This document shows positions 55,401 to 64,000 of a stretch of 64,000 nt of DNA, piece by piece. Position 1 is the stretch's first letter. Each line of letters opens with the position of its first letter. Location of the stretch: NCBI GenBank assembly GCA_033675265.1, contig JAUJYZ010000900.1, positions 231,879 through 295,878 on the forward strand, written 5' to 3'. Origin of the DNA: Actinostola sp. cb2023 (lineage: Eukaryota > Cnidaria > Anthozoa > Actiniaria > Actinostolidae). The position numbers were made by a program, and so were the translations under genes. The notes under the pieces were generated by a model. It was given only the letters and a program-made list of their open reading frames with translations. It was not told the DNA's origin and searched no databases.

Positions 55401-58400
55401 GTAGTGCCATCAATGTAGTACGTAGTGCCATCAGTGTAGTGAGTAGTGTGTAGTGCGTAGTGCCATCAATGTAGTGCGTAGTGCCATCAGTGTAGTGCGT
55501 AGTGCCATCAATGTAGTGCATGTAGTGCCATCAGTGTAGTGAGTAGTGCCATCAATGTAGTGTGTAGTGCCATCAGTGTAGTGCGTAGTGCCATATGTAG
55601 TGCGTATCAGTGTAGTGTGTAGTGCCATCAATGTAGTGCGTAGTGCCATCAGTGTAGTGAGTAGTGCCATCAATGTATGTAGTGCGTATGTAGTGCCATC
55701 AGTGTAGTGCGTGTAGTAGTGCCATCAATGTAGTGTGTAGTGCCATCAGTGTAGTGCGTAGTGTAGTGTGTAGTGCCATCAATGTAGTGCGTAGTGCAAT
55801 CAGTGTAGTGTGTAGTACCATCAATGTAGTGTGTAGTGCCATCTATGTAGTGCGTAGTGCCATCAGTGTAGTGCCATCAATGTAGTGTGTAGTGCCATCA
55901 ATGTAGTGTGTAGTGCCATCAATGTAGTGCGTAGTGCCATCAGTGTAGTGCCATCAATGTAGTGCGTAGTGCCATCAATGTAGTGCGTAGTGCCATCAAT
56001 GTAGTGTGTAGTGCCATCAATGTAGTGCGTAGTGCCATCAGTGTAGTAGTGTAGTACCATCAATGTAGTGCGTAGTGCCATCAATGTAGTGCGTAGTGCC
56101 ATCATGTAGTACGTAGTGCCATCAATGTAGTGCGTAGTGCCATCAATGTAGTGCGTAGTGCCATCAGTGTAGTGCGTAGTGCCATCAGTGTAGTGCGTAG
56201 TGCATCATCAGTGTAGTGCGTAGTGCCATCAATGTAGTGCGTAGTGCCATCAGTGTAGTGCGTAGTGCCATCAGTGTAGTGTGTAGTCCGTAGTGCGTAG
56301 TGCCATCAATGTAGTGCGTAGTGCCATCAATGTAGTGCGTAGTGCCATCAATGTAGTGTGTAGTGCCATCAATGTAGTGCGTAGTGCCATCAAGTGTAGT
56401 AGTGCCATCAATGTAGTGTGTAGTGCCATCAATGTAGTGCGTAGTGCCATCAATGTAGTGTAGTGCCATCAATGTAGTGCGTAGTGCCATCAATGTAGTG
56501 CGTAGTGCCATCAATGTAGTGCGTAGTGCCATCAGTGTAGTGCGTAGTGCCATCAATGTAGTGCGTAGTGCCATCAGTGTAGTGCGTAGTGCCATCAGTG
56601 TAGTGCGTAGTAGTGCCATCAATGTAGTGCGTAGTGCCATCATGTATCGTAGTGCCATCAATGTGTAGTACATCAATGTAGTGTCATCAATGTAGTGCGT
56701 AGTGCAATCAGTGTAGTGCGTAGTACCATCAATGTAGTGTGTAGTGCCATCAGTGTAGTGCGTAGTGCAATCAGTGTAGTGTGTAGTACCATCAATGTAG
56801 TGTGTAGTGCCATCAATGTAGTGCGGAGTGCCATCAGTGTAGTGCCAACAATGTAGTGCGTAGTGCCATCAGTGTAGTGCCATCAATGTAGTGCGTAGTG
56901 CCTTCAATGTAGTGCGTAGTGCCATCAGTGTATAGTGCCATCAGTGTATGTAGTGCCATCAATGTGTGTAGTGTCATCATGTAGTGTAGTGTCATCAATG
57001 TAGTGCGTAGTGCCATCAGTGTAGTGGGTAGTGCCATCAGTGTAGTGGGTAGTGCCATCAGTGTAGTGCGTAGTGCCATCAATGTAGTACGTCGTGTCAT
57101 CAATGTAGTGCGTAGTTCAATCAGTGTAGTGCGTAGTGCCATCAGTGTAGTGCCATCAATGTAGTGCGTAGTGCCATCAGTGTAGTGAGTAGTGCCATCA
57201 ATGTAGTGCGTAGTGCCATCAGTGTAGTGCGTAGTACCATCAATGTAGTGTGTAGTGCCATCAGTGTAGTGCGTAGTGCCATCAGTGTAGTGTGTAGTAC
57301 CATCAATGTAGTGTGTAGTGCCATCTATGTAGTGCGTAGTGCCATCAGTGTAGTGCCATCAATGTAGTGCGTAGTGCCATCAGTGTAGCGCGTAGTGCCA
57401 TCAATGTAGTACGTAGTGTCATCAATGTAGTGCGTAGTGCAATCAGTGTAGTGTGTAGTATCATCAATGTAGTGTGTAGTGCCATCTATGTAGTGCGTGG
57501 TGCCATCAGTGTAGTGCCACCAATGTAGTGCGTAGTGCAATCAGTGTAGTGCCATCAATGTAGTGCGTAGTGCAATCAGTGTAGTGTGTAATACCATCAA
57601 TGTAGTGTGTAGTGCCATCAGTGTAGTGCGTAGTGCCATCAATGTAGTACGTAGTGTCATCAATGTAGCGCGTAGTGCAATCAGTGTAGTGCGTTGTGCC
57701 ATCTGTGTAGTGCCATCAATGTAGTGCGTAGTGCCATCAGTGTAGTGCCATGAGTGAGTAGTGCCATCAATGTAGTGCGTAGTGCCATCAGTGTAGTGCG
57801 TAGTGCCATCAATGTAGTACGTAGTGTCATCAATGTAGTGCGTAGTGCCATCAATGTAGTGTATAGTACCATCAATGTAGTGTGTAGTGCCATCAGTGTA
57901 GTGCGTAGTGCAATCAGTGTAGTGTGTAGTACCATCAATGTAGTGTGTAGTGCCATCAATGTAGTGCGGAGTGCCATCAGTGTAGTGCCAACAATGTAGT
58001 GCGTAGTGCCATCAGTGTAGTAGTGCCATCAATGTAGTGCGTAGTGCCATCAATGTAGTGCGTAGTGCCATCAGTGTATAGTGCCATCAATGTAGTGTGT
58101 AGTGTCATCAGTGTAGTGTCGTCAATGTAGTGCGTAGTGCCATCAGTGTAGTGGGTAGTGCTATCAGTGTAGTGGGTAGTGCAATCAGTGTAGTGCGTAG
58201 TGCCATCATGTAGTGTGTAGTGCCATCAATGTAGTGCGTAGTGCCATCAGTGTAGTGGCGTAGTGCCATCATAGTGTAGTGCCATCAGTGTAGTGCGTAG
58301 TGCCATCAATGTAGTGCGTAGTGCCATCAATGTAGTGCCATCAGTGTAGTGCGTAGTGCCATCAATGTAGTGCGTAGTGCCATCAATGTAGTGCGTGCCA

Positions 58401-61400
58401 TCAATGTAGTGCGTAGTGCCATCAGTGTAGTGCGTAGTGCCATCAGTGTAGTGCGTAGTGCCATCAATGTAGTGTGTAGTGCCATCAATGTAGTGCGTAG
58501 TGCCATCAGTGTAGTGCCATCAATGTAGTGCGTAGTGCCATCAATGTAGTGCGTAGTGCCATCAATGTAGTGCGTAGTGCCATCAATGTAGTGCGTAGTG
58601 CATCAATGTAGTGCGTAGTGCCATCAATGTAGTGCGTAGTGCCATCAATGTAGTGTGTAGTGCCATCAGTGTAGTGCGTAGTGTGCCATCAGTGTGTAGT
58701 GCCATCAGTGTAGTGCGTAGTGCAATCAGTGTAGTGGGTAGTGCCATCAATGTAGTGGTGTAGTGCCATCAGTGTAGTGCGTAGTGCCATCAGTGTAGTG
58801 CGTAGTGCCATCAATGTAGTGCGTAGTGCCATCAGTGTAGTGCGTAGTGCCATCAGTGTAGTGTGTAGTGCCATCAATGTGTGCGTAGTGCCATCAGTGT
58901 AGTGCCATCAATGTAGTGCGTAGTGCCATCAGTGTAGTGCGTAGTGCCATCAATGTAGTGCGTAGTGCCATCAGTGTAGTGTGTAGTGCCATCAATGTAG
59001 TGCGTAGTGCCATCAATGTAGTGCGTAGTGCAATCAATGTAGTGTGTAGTGCCATCAAGTGTAGTGTGTAGTGCCATCAATGTAGTGTGTAGTGCCATCA
59101 ATGTAGTGCGTAGTGCCATCATGTGTAGTGCGTAGTGCCATCAATGTAGTGCGTAGTGCCATCAGTGTAGTGCCATCAATGTAGTGCATCAGTGTGTAGT
59201 GTGTAGTGCCATCAATGTAGTGCGTAGTGCCATCATCAGTGTAGTGCCATCAGTGTAGTGCGTAGTGCCATCAGTGTAGTGTGTAGTGCCATCATGTAGT
59301 GTGTAGTAGTGCCATCAATGTAGTGCGTAGTGCAATCAGTGTAGTGTGTAGTGCCATCAATGTAGTGCGTAGTGCCATCAGTGTAGTAGTGCCATCAATG
59401 TAGTCACGTAGTGCCATCAATGTAGTGCGTAGTGCCATCAGTGTAGTAGTGCCATCAATGTAGTGTGTAGTGCCATCAATGTAGTGCGTAGTGCCATCAG
59501 TGTAGTGCGTAGTGCCATCAGTGTAGTGCCATCAATGTAGTGCGTAGTGCCATCAGTGTAGTGCGTAGTGCCATCAATGTAGTGTGTAGTGCCATCAATG
59601 TAGTGCGTAGTGCCATCAATGTAGTGCGTAGTGCCATCAGTGTAGTGCGTAGTGCCATCAGTGTAGTGCGTAGTGCCATCAATGTAGTGTGTAGTGCCAT
59701 CAATGTAGTGTGTAGTGCCATCAGTGTGTGCGTAGTGCCATCAATGTAGTGCGTAGTGCCATCAATGTAGTGCCATCAATGTAGTGCGTAGTGCCATCAG
59801 TGTAGTGCGTAGTGCCATCAATGTAGTGCGTAGTGCCATCAATGTAGTGCGTAGCCATCAGTGTAGTGCGTAGTGCCATCAATGTAGTGTGTAGTGCCAT
59901 CAATGTAGTGCGTAGTGCCATCAGTGTAGTGCCGTATGTAGTGCCATCAGTGTAGTGCCATCAATGTAGTGCGTAGTGCCATCAGTGTAGTGGCGTAGTG
60001 CCAATCAGTGTAGTGTCAGTAGTGCCATCAATGTAGTGCGTAGTGCCATCAATGTAGTGCGTAGTGCCATCAGTGTAGTGCCATCAATGTAGTGCGTAGT
60101 GCCATCAATGTAGTGCGTAGTGCCATCAATGTAGTGTGTAGTGCCATCAGTGTAGTGCGTAGTGCCATCAGTGTAGTGCGTAGTAGTGCCATCAATGTAG
60201 TGCGTAGTGCAATCAATGTAGTGCGTAGTGCCATCAATGTAGTGCGTAGTGCCATCAATGTAGTGCGTAGTGCAATCAGTGTAGTGCGTAGTGCCATCAA
60301 TGTAGTGCGTAGTGCCGTGTGTAGTGCCATCAGTGTAGTGCGTAGTGCAATCAGTGTAGTGTGTAGTGCCATCAATGTAGTGTGTAGTGCCATCAATGTA
60401 GTGCGTAGTGCCATCAGTGTAGTGCCATCCACCATGTAGTGCGTAGTGCAATCAGTGTAGTGCCATCAATGTAGTGCGTAGTGCATCATCAGTGTAGTGC
60501 CATCAATGTAGTGCCATCATGTAGTGTGTAGTGCCATCAGTGTAGTGCGTAGTGCCATCAATGTAGTACGTAGTGTCATCAATGTAGTGCGTAGTGCCAT
60601 CAATGTAGTGTGTAGTGCCATCAGTGTAGTGTGTAGTGCCATCAATGTAGTGTGTAGTGCCATCAGTGTAGTGCGTAGTGCCATCAATGTAGTGCGTAGT
60701 GCCATCAATGTAGTGCGTAGTGCCATCAGTGTAGTGCGTAGTGCCATCAATGTAGTGCGTAGTGCCATCAATGTAGTGCCATCATCAGTGTAGTGCCATC
60801 AATGTAGTGCGTAGTGCCATCAGTGTAGTGTGTAGTGCCATCAATGTAGTGCGTAGTGCCATCAGTGTAGTGCGTAGTGCCATCAATGTAGTGCGTAGTG
60901 CCATCAGTGTAGTGCCATCAATGTAGTGCAGCGTAGTGCCATCAATGTAGTGCGTAGTGCCATCAATGTAGTGCGTAGTGCCATCAGTGTAGTGTGTAGT
61001 GCCATCAATGTAGTGTTTAGTGCCATCAGTGTGCGTAGTGCCATCAATGTAGTGCGTAATCAGTGTAGTGCCATCAATGTAGTGCGTAGTGCCATCAGTG
61101 TAGTGTGTAGTGCCATCAATGTAGTGTGTAGTGCCATCAGTGTAGTGCGTAGTGCCATCAATGTAGTACGTAGTGTCATCAATGTAGTGCGTAGTGCCAT
61201 CAGTGTAGTGCGTAGTGCCATCAGTGTAGTGCCATCAATGTAGTGCGTAGTGCCATCAGTGTAGTGAGTAGTGCCATCAATGTAGTGCGTAGTGCCATCA
61301 GTGTAGTGCGTAGTGCCATCAATGTAGTACGTAGTGTCATCAATGTAGTGCGTAGTGCAATCAATGTAGTGTATAGTACCATCAATGTAGTGTGTAGTGC

Positions 61401-64000
61401 CATCAGTGTAGTGCGTAGTGCAATCAGTGTAGTGTGTAGTACCATCAATGTAGTGTGTAGTGCCATCAATGTAGTGCGTAGTGCCATCAGTGTAGTGCCA
61501 TCAATGTAGTGCGTAGTGCCATCAGTGTAGTAGTGCCATCAATGTAGTGCGTAGTGCCATCAATGTAGTGCGTAGTGCCATCAGTGTAGTGTGTAGTGCC
61601 AGTGCGTAGTGCCATCAATGTAGTGCGTAGTGTCATCAAGTGTAGTAGTCCATCAATGTAGTGCGTAGTGCCATCAGTGTAGTGCGTAGTGCGTATCAGT
61701 GTAGTGGGTAGTGCCATCAGTGTGTAGTGCCATCAGTGTAGTGCGTAGTGCGATCAGTGTAGTGCGTAGTGCCATCAATGTAGTGCGTAGTGCCATCAGT
61801 GTAGTGGGTAGTGCCATCAGTGTAGTGCCATCAGTGTAGTGCGTAGTGCCATCAGTGTAGTGCGTAGTGCCATCAATGTAGTGCGTAGTGCCATCAATGT
61901 AGTGCGTAGTGCCATCAGTGTAGTGCCATCAATGTAGTGCGTAGTGCCATCAATGTAGTGCGTAGTGCCATCAGTGTAGTGCCATCAATGTAGTGTGTAG
62001 TGTCATCAGTGTAGTGCCGTCAATATAGTGCGTAGTGCCATCAGTGTAGTGGGTAGTGCTATCAGTGTAGTGGGTAGTGCCATCAGTGTAGTGCCATCAG
62101 TGTAGAGCGTAGTGCCATCAGTGTAGTGCGTAGTGCAATCAGTGTAGTGAGTAGTACCATCAATGTAGTGTGTAGTGCCATCAATGTAGTGCGTAGTGCC
62201 ATCAGTGTAGTGCCATCAATGTAGTGCGTAGTGCCATAAATGTAGTGCGTAGTGCCAACAATGTAGTGTGTAGTGCCATCAGTATAGTGCGTATTGCCAT
62301 CAGTGTAGTGCGTAGTGTCATCAATGTAGTGCGTAGTGCAATCAGTGTAGTGTGTAGTACCATCAATGTAGTGTGTAGTGCCATCAATGTAGTGTGTAGT
62401 GCCATCAGTGTAGCGCGTAGTGCCATCAATGTAGTACGTAGTGTCATCAATGTAGTGCGTAGTGCAATCAGTGTAGTGTGTAGTATCATCAATGTAGTGT
62501 GTAGTGCCATCTATGTAGTGCGTGCGTGGTGCCATCAGTGTAGTGCCCACCAATGTAGTGCGTAGTGCAATCAGTGTAGTGCCATCAATGTAGTGCGTAG
62601 TGCAATCAGTGTAGTGTGTAATACCATCAATGTAGTGTGTAGTGCCATCAGTGTAGTGCGTAGTGCCATCAATGTAGTACGTAGTGTCATCAATGTAGTG
62701 CGTAGTGCAATCAGTGTAGTGCGTTGTGCCATCTGTGTAGTGCCATCAATGTAGTGCGTAGTGCCATCAATGTAGTGCGTAGTGCCATCAAGTAGTAGTG
62801 CGTAGTGCAATGCCATCAATGTAGTGCGTAGTGCCATCAATGTAGTACGTAGTGTCATCAATGTAGTGCGTAGTGCAATCAATGTAGTGCGTAGTACCAT
62901 CAATGTAGTGTGTAGTGCCATCAATGTAGTGCGTAGTGCCATCAGTGTAGTGGTGTAGTGCCATCAATGTAGTGTGTAGTGCCATCAATGTAGTGCGTAG
63001 TGCCATCAATGTAGTGCGTAGTACCATCAATGTAGTGTGTAGTGCCATCAGTGTAGTGCGTAGTGCCATCAATGTAGTGTGTAGCACATCAATGTAGTGC
63101 GTAGTGCAATGTGTAGTACCATCAATGTAGTGTGTAGTGCCATCAATGTAGTGCGTAGTGCCATCAATGTAGTGCGTAGTGCCATCAATGTAGTGCGTAG
63201 TGCCATCAGTGTAGGGGTTAGTGCCATCAATGTAGTGTGTAGTGCCATCAGTGTAGTCAGCGTAGTGCCATCAGTGTAGTGTGTAGTGCCATCAATGTAG
63301 TGTGTAGTGCCATCAGTGTAGTGCGTAGTGCCATCAATGTAGTGTAGTCCAGTGTAGTGCCATCAATGTAGTGCGTAGTGCCATCAGTGCGTAGTCAAGT
63401 GTAGTGCCATCAATGTAGTGTGTAGTGCCATCAATGTAGTGCGTAGTGGGCCATCAATGTAGTGCCGTAGTGCCATCAGTGTAGTGCCATCAATGTAGTG
63501 TGTAGTGCCATCAATGTAGTGCGTAGTGCCATCAGTGCCATCATGTATGCGTGCCATCAGTGTGTAGTTGCCATCAATGTAGTGTGTAGTGCCATCAGTG
63601 TAGTGCGTAGTGCCATCAGTGTAGTAGTGCCATCAATGTAGTGTAGTACCATCAATGTAGTGTGTAGTGCCATCAGTGTAGTGTGTAGTGCCATCAGTGT
63701 AGTGTGTAGTGCCATCAATGTAGTGTGTAGTGCCATCAATGTAGTGCGTAGTGCCATCAGTGTAGTGCGTAGTGCAATCAGTGTAGTGCCATCAATGTAG
63801 TGCGTAGTGCAATCAGGTGTAGTGTGTAGTAACCATCAAGTGCGTAGTGTCAGTGTGTAGTGCCATCAGTGTAGTGCGTAGTGCCATCAATGTAGTACGT
63901 AGTGTCATCAATGTAGTGCGTAGGCAATCAGTGTAGTGTGTAGTAGCCATCAATTAGTGTGTAGTGCCAGCAATGTAGTGCGTAGTGCCACAGTGTAGTG
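52427..64000. repeat. 11.6 kb satellite array of 21/14-bp units
   Basis: The dominant unit is GTAGTGCGTAGTGCCATCA[AG]T (21 bp), itself GTAGTGC twice plus CATCA[AG]T. A 14-bp form lacks one 7-mer. Variants (GTGTAG, GTACCATC, GTGTCATC, GCAATC) recur in a fixed order. 52564-52920 and 52921-53277 form a 357-bp (17-unit) higher-order repeat. The array reaches the window end. All long frames on both strands (MALRTTL or RSAINVV repeats) are by-products of a period divisible by three. Confidence 0.97.

Noticed and set aside
52534..63757. Many long open frames on both strands encoding MALRTTL or RSAINVV heptad-like repeats
   Set aside because: They follow directly from a 21-bp satellite whose period is divisible by three and lacks stops. 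No domain, no unique sequence and no flanking gene structure support them.

Overview
This is a eukaryotic, almost certainly animal, nuclear window. Several genes have GT-AG introns, one of them encodes a RING/TRAF zinc finger/MATH protein, and the DNA is AT-rich and full of transposon relics (Penelope-like, Crypton-like, MITEs) and satellites. An aquatic invertebrate such as a sponge or cnidarian fits best. That placement is inference from gene style, with low to moderate confidence.

Region 1 (about 1-24.3 kb) is a cluster of single-exon genes that looks like a bacterial-type ubiquitin-like conjugation module in an animal chromosome. It holds one E1-like ThiF adenylating gene (18673-20603, now frameshifted and interrupted by a MITE). 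It holds two intact E2-like genes (5642-6091 and 22521-22970) and two E2 relics. It holds two JAB/MPN proteins with an intact JAMM motif (995-2260 and 16959-17936), one JAB-like protein that has lost the metal ligands (15172-16173), and two JAB pseudogenes (3057-4343 and 8666-8930). Two small proteins (6952-7260 and 24033-24242) share a C-terminal MAxDGF motif and are candidate modifiers or partners. Tandem E2-JAB pairs, fragments and a pseudoenzyme indicate rapid gene birth and death. One E2 relic is split by a roughly 4.9 kb insertion (9844-14776) that carries a four-exon DDE/integrase gene, itself broken by a 1.4 kb near-perfect palindrome.

Region 2 (24.97-47.44 kb) is a 22.5 kb composite giant DNA transposon. 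It has TATGGCGTACG ends, a 6-bp CGCGTG target duplication, and long terminal inverted repeats built of CCGATATCGG-type palindromic satellite plus ACAG microsatellite. It sits inside a GIY-YIG reading frame of a Penelope-like element, and removing it restores that frame. The cargo is an intact four-exon integrase-core gene, a divergent 18-exon gene with a coiled-coil/UBX-like region, and a five-exon TRAF-like E3 ligase. An internally replaced second copy (41.71-47.44 kb) is joined to the first in tandem.

Region 3 (47.4-52.4 kb) is a patchwork of one dispersed repeat family and a Crypton-like tyrosine-recombinase relic. Region 4 (52.43-64.0 kb, to the window end) is an uninterrupted satellite of 21-bp and 14-bp units built from 7-mers, with at least one 357-bp higher-order repeat. 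Its long open frames are artefacts of the 21-bp period.

Taken together, the module in region 1 would activate (E1), transfer (E2) and remove (JAB) a small modifier. The giant element next to it separately carries eukaryotic ubiquitin-pathway cargo (TRAF-like E3, UBX-like protein). Whether the two are functionally linked cannot be read from the sequence.
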